A stretch of 37,132 bases of DNA, taken from a bacterium (GTDB taxonomy: Bacteria; Patescibacteriota; Patescibacteriia; UBA1558; GWA2-36-10). The position numbers and the translations under genes were made by a program. The DNA lies in NCBI GenBank assembly GCA_018653315.1, contig JABIAL010000015.1, positions 1 to 37,132 on the forward strand. Reading direction: 5' to 3'. The notes under the pieces are model-generated. The model did no database searches, had not been told where the DNA came from, and saw only the letters and a list, made by a program, of their open reading frames with translations. Position 1 is the stretch's first letter. Each line of letters starts with the position of its first letter. This document shows, in pieces, positions 26,831-35,573 of this stretch.

Positions 26831-27671
26831 GGAATTAGGCAATAAGCTACACGGTGACAAAAGAGAAAGAATGGGGAAAATGTGGGGCCATCGTAGATGT
26901 AATCAAGATCCAGCTCTACTTTTAAGCTACCTCATTATTAAACATAATATAAAAATAACCCCAAACCAGGTGACTTATATTTTTGTTCTACTAAGCGTTG
27001 CTGCTTCAATATTAATTTTCTTTTCTGGTTTCTGGCTCAAAATAATTTCTATATTTTTATTATGGATTTGCTTGGTTTTAGATGGAGTTGATGGTGACCT
27101 AGCTCGTTATTACAATAATTTTTCTCTCAAAGGACTATATGTTGACGGAGTCTATCATCTAATTGTTCCAGCATTATTCTTATTCGCTTTAGCTTATAAT
27201 ATTTCTCAATCATCTTTATTAAATCCTGACTTAATTCTATTAGCTGGATTCTTTGGCGGCCTATCATGGACACTACTTAAATCTAATGGCCAATTACCTT
27301 TTCATCTTTGTTGCAAATATTACTTAAAAAAACCAACTATTTGGAAGGTCAAAAATAACGAAGTTTCAGAATCTATTGTCAATGAAAAAATTTTAAAACA
27401 TGGATTAATTCGCAAAGTATTATCTATTCGTTTTCAAATCAGGCAATTTTTTATCGCCATGATTATCATTGTACTTAGTTTGATAATAGAAAAAATATTT
27501 TTTGTTAGCCCTGAACTGTACCCTCTAACTTCTTACGTTATAGTAATCTATGGCGCTTTTTTGACATTACACCTTGTGGAAGAGGTACTAAAAGCGATTT
27601 CTTATGTTGAAAAAGTCATTGCTCGCTTAGGTAAAGACTACATTAAAGATGATCAACACGATAGATTGTAA
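26817..27671 (+). CDS. CDP-alcohol phosphatidyltransferase family protein
   Basis: LDGVDGDLARYYNNFSLKGLYVDGVYH motif; polytopic; start overlaps the end of the cytidylyltransferase gene. Confidence 0.86.
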   Translation: METLKELGNKLHGDKRERMGKMWGHRRCNQDPALLLSYLIIKHNIKITPNQVTYIFVLLSVAASILIFFSGFWLKIISIFLLWICLVLDGVDGDLARYYNNFSLKGLYVDGVYHLIVPALFLFALAYNISQSSLLNPDLILLAGFFGGLSWTLLKSNGQLPFHLCCKYYLKKPTIWKVKNNEVSESIVNEKILKHGLIRKVLSIRFQIRQFFIAMIIIVLSLIIEKIFFVSPELYPLTSYVIVIYGAFLTLHLVEEVLKAISYVEKVIARLGKDYIKDDQHDRL

Positions 27672-29352
27672 AATTTCTACTATAATAAACATTTTCTAGA
27701 AAATCCAAATTATCTACTTGCCAATTTGGATTTTTGTTTTTATCCCAAATAAAATAGTCTACTCGATAATTAAATAAATAGTCTTTTAAATCCCCCGCTT
27801 GCATCTGATTTACCAAGTCAATGAACTTGTCAATTTCTGATTGAGGGATTTGTTCATAATCTTTAACAGGTAAAAATAATAATTGCTTTAATTTATTTTT
27901 AGATAAATTATGTCCATACTGATCTATATAATGCACACCCCAAATATAACGTTGGTGATCAAAAATAAATTCTTCATCAAAATTTTCCCAATAATTATTA
28001 ATAATAAATCTTTCCTGAACTTCTTGATCAGAGATAAAAAACAAATTAGCAAAACGGTTATAATAAATATTATTACGTGTATAAACTGGGATTAAATTAC
28101 TTAAGTCACTGTTAGCATAGACAACAGATTCTTTGTTTGAATTTTGGTTTAGCCATTCAAACAAGGGCATGTATTGCTGCCAGTAGATTTCTTGTTCTTT
28201 AGGATGAGCATCTGATAGAATTTGATTTTTTTGATGAACAAAAGCAAATACTAAAACCAAAACTAATAAAATAATAGCAATTTTATTTTGGTATATTTTA
28301 AAACTTGTTTTTTGTAAAAACTTAGCTAATAAATAAAATATTAAAAACACAAAAGAAAAAATACTAACATCCCAATAATGACTAGAAAATTCTAAATTTT
28401 TTCCAGTGATAACATGCTGGTTAACACAAATCACCGCAGCCATAATATTACTGATTAATAAAATCGATAGCTCATTGATTTTTATTATTTTTTTCTTATA
28501 CGCAATAGCAAATAATATTAAGGCTACTATAAATAAAAAAATTATCTTTATACCTGATGGAAAATGAGTATTGATCATGCCTAGACGATAAATTGACTGC
28601 TCATAAAATGGTAATTTGGTACTGATTAACATAGAAATAAAATATGGTAAGCCAATAACAAATCCGCCGATCATCAAAAATATGTAGTTCCATTTGATCT
28701 TCTTTTTCCATAATAAATTTCCGATCAAGAAAACACCCATACTGGCTGCAAAAAATGTCCAATAATATGGGTAGATATAAAACAATAAGCCAAAAATAAA
28801 AGTCGCTAAAATAACAAATATTTTTTTCTTTGTTTGAATATATTTAATTAAAAATAATAATAACAACAAATAAAAAATAAAATTTAACTGCGGACTAGGA
28901 GCTCTGGAAAACACAACAAGAAAAAGCCCTAAATGTAAAAAAGTTGTAGCTGATAATGATAATAATCTATTTTTAGTTAATGAAAATAAAATAGAATAAA
29001 TTAAGATAACTAAAATTATGGACAATAAAAGATCATAAAAAATATAGCCAATCGCAGGCTCAACACCAAAAATAGCTAGTGGCTTAGCCATGATATAGTC
29101 TGGTAGCCAAAACTGCATTGGCGAACTATCTTTATGCTCATATAAATATGGATTGGCTAAAAAATTATGCCCATCGGATATATCTTGAGCACGAGCTAAA
29201 TAATAAATATCATCAGCTGTGTTGATAGGATAAACACCTCTAAAGTCATTACCTATTTTATTAATAGCAAATAATTGCGGCCCAAAAGTAAAAATTGAAA
29301 CCACAATAGCTAATAAAATGATACCAAAATGTTTTTTGAGAAAATTAATCAT
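27643..29352 (-). CDS. Polytopic GT-C-like membrane protein (putative polyprenyl-phosphosugar-dependent glycosyltransferase)
   Basis: Multi-TM; acidic first-loop motif TADDIYYLARAQDISDGHNF; soluble C-terminal part. Confidence 0.6.
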   Translation of the reverse strand: MINFLKKHFGIILLAIVVSIFTFGPQLFAINKIGNDFRGVYPINTADDIYYLARAQDISDGHNFLANPYLYEHKDSSPMQFWLPDYIMAKPLAIFGVEPAIGYIFYDLLLSIILVILIYSILFSLTKNRLLSLSATTFLHLGLFLVVFSRAPSPQLNFIFYLLLLLFLIKYIQTKKKIFVILATFIFGLLFYIYPYYWTFFAASMGVFLIGNLLWKKKIKWNYIFLMIGGFVIGLPYFISMLISTKLPFYEQSIYRLGMINTHFPSGIKIIFLFIVALILFAIAYKKKIIKINELSILLISNIMAAVICVNQHVITGKNLEFSSHYWDVSIFSFVFLIFYLLAKFLQKTSFKIYQNKIAIILLVLVLVFAFVHQKNQILSDAHPKEQEIYWQQYMPLFEWLNQNSNKESVVYANSDLSNLIPVYTRNNIYYNRFANLFFISDQEVQERFIINNYWENFDEEFIFDHQRYIWGVHYIDQYGHNLSKNKLKQLLFLPVKDYEQIPQSEIDKFIDLVNQMQAGDLKDYLFNYRVDYFIWDKNKNPNWQVDNLDFLENVYYSRNFTIYRVDHL

Positions 29353-30220
29353 CTTTTATTTTTTGAGCAATAATAAATATATTATCACGAAGATTTATAG
29401 GAATCTTAACTTTGCGCCAAAATTTATTATCAAACAAATAGGATAAATTTCTATAAATTTTCAATTTTTGCCAATTATATAAAACTTTAAAAATATAAGC
29501 TAAAGAAAATTTCTTGCCAACTTTTTTACTGTCTTTAATTATAAACTTTGTTTGCTTTAATAAAAAAAATAAACTTTGTTTGCTAAAAAACAAAAGATGT
29601 TCTGGCGGAATAATAGCATTCCAGTGCTTACCACAAAGCTTAGCCCAAATACTATCCTTATCAATGGTATTAATAGCCACTAAACCATCTTTTTGTAATA
29701 ATTGATTTACCCGCTGCATATAACTAATAGGCTCTGTGATGTGTTCTAACACGTCCCACATAGTAATACAATCAAATCTCTCTTTAATGTCTAATTGCGC
29801 CAAATCACCTAGAAATACTTGATGGCCTCTTTTTTGAGCTTCTGCAGCTGCGTATTGAGAAATTTCTACCCCATAAGTTTGCCAACCAAGCTCCCTAGCT
29901 AAATCTAGAAAATAACCATTAGCACAACCAATATCTAATATTTTTTTATTCCTAACTGATTTTTCTAATTTTTTTAAATAAGCAATAAAAATATCCTTCA
30001 TTGGCTCCTTGTCCTGATCATAATCACTATAGCCAAAAACACTATTATCTGTTTCATTACCTTTGTAATAAGTCTCTTGATAAATTTCTTGTAAATTTCT
30101 TGGCACTGGCCAAACAAAAACCAATCGACACTGCAGACATCTATGCAAATCATAATTGTCTTTTTTATGGTAAAATTTTATTTGCTCTGAGCGACAAATC
30201 GGACAAATTATCTTTTCCAT
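29345..30220 (-). CDS. Class I SAM methyltransferase with N-terminal zinc-binding motifs
   Basis: CPICRSEQ...HRCLQCRLVFVWP; KKILDIGCANGYFLDLARELGWQTYGVEIS; FDCITMWDVLEHI. Confidence 0.88.
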   Translation of the reverse strand: MEKIICPICRSEQIKFYHKKDNYDLHRCLQCRLVFVWPVPRNLQEIYQETYYKGNETDNSVFGYSDYDQDKEPMKDIFIAYLKKLEKSVRNKKILDIGCANGYFLDLARELGWQTYGVEISQYAAAEAQKRGHQVFLGDLAQLDIKERFDCITMWDVLEHITEPISYMQRVNQLLQKDGLVAINTIDKDSIWAKLCGKHWNAIIPPEHLLFFSKQSLFFLLKQTKFIIKDSKKVGKKFSLAYIFKVLYNWQKLKIYRNLSYLFDNKFWRKVKIPINLRDNIFIIAQKIKDD

Positions 30221-30924
30221 AATCTTTTGAAAAATAATTTAATAGGCAAAATAACTCCTTCACTAATAACTTGGTTAGAAATTTTTGATTCACCTTGTCG
30301 ACGGCTCTTGAATATGATAGGAATTTCCTTAACACGAGCTCCTAAGGTATATGCGCACATAAATTTGAATTCTATCTGATAAGCATAGCCAGAAGAACTA
30401 ATATGATCAAAGTTTATTTTTTCTAAAATTTCGCGACGAACACAAACAAAGCCAGCTGTTAGATCGTTTATCTTCAAGCCTGTCCAAAATTTGGCATATA
30501 AGTTACCAAAACTACTCAACTTCTTACGGAAAAATTCCCAATCCTCTACTCCACCACCCTTTACATAACGAGAGCCTATAATCAAATCATATTCCTTTAT
30601 ATTAATTAACATAACAGGTAAATACTCTGTTGCATGAGAGCCATCTGCATCCATAGTAATAATCGAATAAATATCTTTATCTCGAATTGACTTTGTGATC
30701 GCATCTTTATAAGCGGCTCCTAGGCCTTGCTTTTCTTGACGCTCTAGAATGTCCAAATTTGGATATTGTTTCATTAAATTTTTGACTACTTCAGCTGTTT
30801 TATCTGGTGAATTATCGTCAATAACTAAAATATGAATATTTGGTAACAACGCAAAAATTTCTTTGATTATAATTTCTACATTTTCTCTTTCATTATAAGT
30901 AGGTAAAAGAATAAGATTTTTCAT
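30208..30924 (-). CDS. GT2 polyprenol-phosphate mannosyltransferase-like (DPM1 type)
   Basis: ILLPTYNERENVEIIIKEIF...LVIDDNSPDKTAEVV...GLGAAYKDAI...ITMDADGSHATEYLP...SRYVKGGGVEDW. Confidence 0.93.
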   Translation of the reverse strand: MKNLILLPTYNERENVEIIIKEIFALLPNIHILVIDDNSPDKTAEVVKNLMKQYPNLDILERQEKQGLGAAYKDAITKSIRDKDIYSIITMDADGSHATEYLPVMLINIKEYDLIIGSRYVKGGGVEDWEFFRKKLSSFGNLYAKFWTGLKINDLTAGFVCVRREILEKINFDHISSSGYAYQIEFKFMCAYTLGARVKEIPIIFKSRRQGESKISNQVISEGVILPIKLFFKRLWKR

Positions 30925-30925
30925 A

Positions 30926-31966
30926 CTATAAATTTTCTAAATTTATTTTTATTTTATCGCTTAACAAGTTAAGACTATGATTATTAATAACATATTGTCT
31001 AAATTGTTCTTTGTATTTTTTTTGTTCTATATCTGATAAAGAAAGAATTTGTTTAATTTTTTCAACCAGATCTTGAATATTATTTTCTTCAAATAAAAAT
31101 TGCTCCGGTAAATCATCACCTAAAGATTGATTACAAATTAAAACAAGATTCTGACAAGACATTGCTTCTAAGATAGTTTTGTCAAAACTTCCGCTTGCTG
31201 TTAAATTAATAAATAAATCATGCTGACTATAAACAGCTGGTGTTTTAAAATTTACTACCGGGGGATGAAAGATAATTTTTTGATCAGCTATCAACTTATT
31301 TGTCGACGTTTTTAATTTATCTAAATATTCCCTGTCTCTAATTGGGGCATCACCATAAATGTTTAGTAAAAAATCAAATTTCTGCTTGTCTAACACCTCC
31401 ATTGCTTCAATTAAGATGTCTATATTTTTGACTGGAGAAATACGACCAATACTTAATAATGTGGGCTTGATTATTTTATCTTCGCTATCTCTCTTGAATA
31501 AATCAGTATCTATACCGACCGGCATGGTAATAGATTTTTTGAAGCGAGCAGGACAAGCAAATGGAGAGGTATGAAAAACTTTACTGACAAAAAACTTACT
31601 TAAATACAATTTAATACCTCCGTGTTTATGATTGTACCAAAGTGTAATTTTTTTACCTAACAATTTCCATAGCCAGCCAACAGTCAAAACATACTCAACA
31701 TTCATGTGCACAAAAACTGCGTCATAATTTTTTCTCTGCTGCCAAATATGCTTATATAAACGGATAATATACTGAAAACGACACTCTTTCTTCTCTTTGC
31801 CTAAAGAAAAAACCTTAACATTGCCAGGCAAGTCATAATCACCAACTCCCAAGGCAATAACGATAACATTTTCAAACTTAAAAGACAACGCCTTTACCCA
31901 ATTATGAAAAAAACCAAGAATGGCATCATTTTTATCTACTTTTTGAGTTAAAATTAATAACTTCAT
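30926..31966 (-). CDS. Glycosyltransferase family 4-type
   Basis: LLSIGRISPVKNIDILIEAMEVL...HDLFINLTASGSFDKTILEAMSCQNLVLI. ATG 31966 overlaps upstream TGA (ATGA). Confidence 0.9.
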   Translation of the reverse strand: MKLLILTQKVDKNDAILGFFHNWVKALSFKFENVIVIALGVGDYDLPGNVKVFSLGKEKKECRFQYIIRLYKHIWQQRKNYDAVFVHMNVEYVLTVGWLWKLLGKKITLWYNHKHGGIKLYLSKFFVSKVFHTSPFACPARFKKSITMPVGIDTDLFKRDSEDKIIKPTLLSIGRISPVKNIDILIEAMEVLDKQKFDFLLNIYGDAPIRDREYLDKLKTSTNKLIADQKIIFHPPVVNFKTPAVYSQHDLFINLTASGSFDKTILEAMSCQNLVLICNQSLGDDLPEQFLFEENNIQDLVEKIKQILSLSDIEQKKYKEQFRQYVINNHSLNLLSDKIKINLENL

Positions 31967-33039
31967 ATTATTGTTTTCCAATTTGATGTAATTTTATTAA
32001 TCAACTCTTCTTGAACTAAAATTTTATATTTAAATTGGCTACTATTTTTTCCAAACTCCAACGATAAATTTTTATCGTCAAACAATAACTGCATTTTTTC
32101 TATCAAGACATCTAGTTTGTTTACTGGAATTATAAAACCGTTTACATCATTAACGACTAGTTCTCCTGCTGCTCCAACATCGGTCATGATAATTGGCAGA
32201 TCAGCCAAAACAGCTTCTGCTACCACCATACCGTAACCCTCGCTATCAGAAGTCAATAAAAAACAATCTGCTATTTTGTATATGCCACCCAAATCATCTT
32301 GCCAACCAATAAAATTAACTTGATCTTTTAAATTTAATTCTTCTACTAAATTTTGTAATTTTAGTTTTTCTGACCCTTCGCCAGCAATTACTAATTGTAC
32401 ATTTTTATTATTTATCCTAGCTAGAGCTTTTATTTGTAATTTAATATTTTTTACTGCAACTAACCGTCCTACGGTCAAAAAAATGAATTTATTCTTATAC
32501 TTTTGTTTTAGCTCATTACTTGTATCACTATTTTTTATTTTATCTACATCCACTGCCACGGGGGCTATGTAAATTTTATTTTCTGCAACTTTGAAATCAG
32601 TTATCAATTGCTTTTTTAATCTTTCGCTCACTACCCTAATTAAATCTGCTCGACGTAAATTTTTCTTAGCCAAATATCTTCTGATACCACCTAATTTTTC
32701 AAAGCCATGAACCTGAATTTCAGATTTCAAACAAAATTTATTAGCCAGACACAAACCCAAAGAAGCCAAAAAATAAATATCTTGGATAGTTATTAAATTA
32801 AATTTTTCTTGCTTAATTAAATTTTTTAAATATTTTCTTAACTTAAATAAAGCAATAATCTTATTATTACTCCCCCGAGACTCAACGTGAACATTATCTG
32901 CTAATTCTAAAGATTGATTTTGACCTGGAACTACAACGAAATATTGATCAACTTTTTTACCATAAGCAACAGCTCGTTGAGCTGTTTCAGAACTTTTATC
33001 TAAAATATTTTTGTCTAATCCTAAACTTAATATTTTCAT
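31963..33039 (-). CDS. Glycosyltransferase family 4-type
   Basis: FLTVGRLVAVKNIKLQIKALARI...LVIAGEGSEKLKLQNLV...DCFLLTSDSEGYGMVVAEAVLADLPIIMTDVGAAGELV. Confidence 0.93.
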   Translation of the reverse strand: MKILSLGLDKNILDKSSETAQRAVAYGKKVDQYFVVVPGQNQSLELADNVHVESRGSNNKIIALFKLRKYLKNLIKQEKFNLITIQDIYFLASLGLCLANKFCLKSEIQVHGFEKLGGIRRYLAKKNLRRADLIRVVSERLKKQLITDFKVAENKIYIAPVAVDVDKIKNSDTSNELKQKYKNKFIFLTVGRLVAVKNIKLQIKALARINNKNVQLVIAGEGSEKLKLQNLVEELNLKDQVNFIGWQDDLGGIYKIADCFLLTSDSEGYGMVVAEAVLADLPIIMTDVGAAGELVVNDVNGFIIPVNKLDVLIEKMQLLFDDKNLSLEFGKNSSQFKYKILVQEELINKITSNWKTII

Positions 33040-34148
33040 AAAGATTTAAATAATTTAATATGATCATGAGTAATTTTAGACCAACTATTATCAAAAATGC
33101 ATAGCTCTATTTTTTGTAAAAAATCTTGATAATTTTTATCTTCTAACAAAAAATTAATAGCTTTTGTAATCTCATTAATGGCCTCTGGATTAATCAAATA
33201 AAAATATTTTTTTAGCTCAGCTGGCAATCCATTGTTTTTGGTCAATATTACCGCCTTACCTAGACTTAAAGCTTCTAGGGCAACATTTGGGCTTAGCTCA
33301 GACAATGAAGGTAATACGAATGCGTAACAACCACTAATTCTTTTTAGTAGCTTATCTACTGGCAATGGAGCTTCTATTTTTATATTAGTATAATTTTTAA
33401 TTAAATTTTTTAAATTATTTTTTTCTGGACCATCACCAATTAAAATCAATTTTTTATTTGTTTTTATTTGAGAAAAAGCTTTAATTAAATTTTCTATATT
33501 TTTTAATTTAATAAATCTACCAGCAAATATAATTTCATCGGAATTTATATTTTTATTTTCTAGATTATTCTTTACAAAAAAGTTATGAATTACTGAATTA
33601 TTTTTTTTATTCAAAATGAAATTAGCTTCATATAAATCTTGCTGCCATTGTGTGTTAAAAATAATTTTATTTGCTCGAATAAAAACTCTTTGGAAAATAT
33701 TAAGATAAATTTTTTCTTTTATATTTTTATTAGTAGAGTAATATTTATGCAAAGGAATATTTATTTTTCCTAAATTAACCATTTTTTCCCAAAGAAAATC
33801 GCCACCGACTCTAATCACTAATGGCTTTTTTATTTTTTTAGCAAGTAAACTTGCCGGAATACCAGCGCTAAAATGATCAAAGGCATACAAAAGATCAATG
33901 CTTTCTTTTTTGTTTACATCCTTTAATTTTTTATAGTAACGAAAATAATTAGATAACTTATTCTTTCTTTTTATCCGAAAAACTTTATATGATAAATTAT
34001 CATCAATGTCATAAAAATCTTGATCCGAATAAGTAACCACAGATACCTTATGACCAAGCTTAACAAACTCTTTAGCTAAGTTGGAAATATAAGTAGCTGG
34101 TCCACCTACTTCAGGAATAAATATGCCAGCGGCAATAAGTATCTTCAT
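33036..34148 (-). CDS. Glycosyltransferase family 4-type
   Basis: GIFIPEVGGPATYISNLAKEFVKLGHKVSVVTY...IIFAGRFIKLKNIENLIKAF...YAFVLPSLSELSPNVALEALSLGKAVILTK. Confidence 0.93.
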   Translation of the reverse strand: MKILIAAGIFIPEVGGPATYISNLAKEFVKLGHKVSVVTYSDQDFYDIDDNLSYKVFRIKRKNKLSNYFRYYKKLKDVNKKESIDLLYAFDHFSAGIPASLLAKKIKKPLVIRVGGDFLWEKMVNLGKINIPLHKYYSTNKNIKEKIYLNIFQRVFIRANKIIFNTQWQQDLYEANFILNKKNNSVIHNFFVKNNLENKNINSDEIIFAGRFIKLKNIENLIKAFSQIKTNKKLILIGDGPEKNNLKNLIKNYTNIKIEAPLPVDKLLKRISGCYAFVLPSLSELSPNVALEALSLGKAVILTKNNGLPAELKKYFYLINPEAINEITKAINFLLEDKNYQDFLQKIELCIFDNSWSKITHDHIKLFKSL

Positions 34149-34152
34149 AATA

Positions 34153-34215
34153 TTATATCTGTTGGAATATGACAGCTAAAACTGTTAATGAACCACAAAA
34201 TAATAAAAATTTCAT
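34153..34215 (-). CDS. Candidate 20-aa hydrophobic micropeptide MKFLLFCGSLTVLAVIFQQI
   Basis: Intact ATG-to-TAA reading frame in the intergenic gap, 4 bp upstream of the ATG of the 34148 gene; too short for the ORF track. Confidence 0.3.
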   Translation of the reverse strand: MKFLLFCGSLTVLAVIFQQI

Positions 34216-34274
34216 ATTGTTTTTTGTATTTAATTTTAATTTATAACGACAATGTATGCGAAAATGTGATTGAT

Positions 34275-35477
34275 TTATTGATTCATCTTATCAAAAACTT
34301 GTTTCATCTTTTTTGCAATAATGTCCCAGTTATATTTTTCGGATACTAATTTTTGTCCAGCGATTTTAATCTGGTTATATAAATCTTGATTATCTATATA
34401 TTTTTCAACAGCTTGAGCAATCGATGATGAATTGTTAATTTTACAAAATAAACCCGTTTTCTCATCAGTCAAAAAATCTGGGATACCACCTATTTCTGTG
34501 CCAATTATTGGCGTACCAACTAACATAGACTCCAAAAAAGAATTACCTAAACCCTCAGATAAAGACGGTCGAATAAATATATCTGCTATTTGTAAATACT
34601 TAGGCAGATCCGTATGATCAAGATGTCCCAAAAAAATAACATTATCTGTTACGCCTAATTTTTGAACTAAATTTCTTAGTTCAAATTCATCCGAACCACT
34701 ACCAAGTAATAACAATTTTACATCTATACCACTTTTATATAACAAAAAATTAACCGCTTTAATTAAATCATCTAAACCATTTTTGCTCACTAAACGAGAA
34801 ACTGAAATTAAAATGATTTCATCTTCTAAACCCAAATGTTGTTTTAAATCTAATTTTCCAGCCAAAGGCTGGTCAGCCTCTGGCTGATCTTCCTCATATG
34901 ATTTTGTTTGAAAAACTTCTAAATCAACACCATTTGGGATTAAAATAATTTCTCCTTTATTGCCCATCTGGCGAGAACGTTTACCAAGATAATTACTAAT
35001 TACCTGGGTCAATTTTGCTCGACGATAAACACGTTTGTACCAAAAACTCCACCACCAAGTACGTTTTTTTAAAAATGTATCACTATCGCCACTTTGTAAT
35101 GTCAAAAGATACGGCACTCTGGTTTTATACCTAAAAAATAAAGAAGTAGCTCCAGCGTAAAAAGCCATAATACTCCATACGAAATCAAATTTAACCATTT
35201 TATGCAAACGCAAAGCATAACGAAAGGCTCTTAAAGGATAGAGATATTTATCTATCTTTTTACCCTTGCCTACACGTCGCACATTAATATTGCCTATTTT
35301 TTCTTCATCAGGCCAATTAGTATCAAATTTATTAGTAATCAAATAATAATCAAAATCGGGATTACGATCAGTAATCTCCTTAACTGCAACTTCAGCTCCA
35401 CCAATAAATGGATAATAAGCCACGGAAAATATTAATATTTTTTTTACCCCGTTAGATACGGGTTGATTTTTATTCAT
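34275..35477 (-). CDS. Glycosyltransferase family 4-type (with intragenic palindromic insertion)
   Basis: YYPFIGGAEVAVKEITDRNPDFDYYLIT...IPNGVDLEVFQ...LISVSRLVSKNGLDDLIKAV...IFIRPSLSEGLGNSFLESMLVGTPIIGTEIGGIPDFL. Confidence 0.94.
   Translation of the reverse strand: MNKNQPVSNGVKKILIFSVAYYPFIGGAEVAVKEITDRNPDFDYYLITNKFDTNWPDEEKIGNINVRRVGKGKKIDKYLYPLRAFRYALRLHKMVKFDFVWSIMAFYAGATSLFFRYKTRVPYLLTLQSGDSDTFLKKRTWWWSFWYKRVYRRAKLTQVISNYLGKRSRQMGNKGEIILIPNGVDLEVFQTKSYEEDQPEADQPLAGKLDLKQHLGLEDEIILISVSRLVSKNGLDDLIKAVNFLLYKSGIDVKLLLLGSGSDEFELRNLVQKLGVTDNVIFLGHLDHTDLPKYLQIADIFIRPSLSEGLGNSFLESMLVGTPIIGTEIGGIPDFLTDEKTGLFCKINNSSSIAQAVEKYIDNQDLYNQIKIAGQKLVSEKYNWDIIAKKMKQVFDKMNQ
34858..34887. repeat. Two adjoining GC-rich palindromes inside a coding sequence: CCAGCCaaaGGCTGG and TCAGCCtctGGCTGA
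   Basis: Read directly; 6-bp perfect arms with 3-nt loops, head to tail, in an AT-rich gene. Confidence 0.9.
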
Positions 35478-35521
35478 ATACTAACACTGGCAAATCTTCT
35501 CAACTTTGCATTCTTCTTCAT
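35474..35521 (-). CDS. Candidate 15-aa leader ORF MKKNAKLRRFASVSI overlapping the GT4 start
   Basis: ATG at 35519-35521; TGA at 35474-35476 overlaps the ATG of the 35477 gene (ATGA). Confidence 0.3.
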   Translation of the reverse strand: MKKNAKLRRFASVSI

Positions 35522-35573
35522 TTTTTATACAAACTTTGAATATAAGTATAAATTTAAACACATAAAACAAAAT

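Noticed and set aside
34149-34274. tRNA or structured ncRNA in the intergenic gap
   Set aside because: No cloverleaf, no T-loop GTTCRANNC motif and no strong stems seen; only a short ORF.
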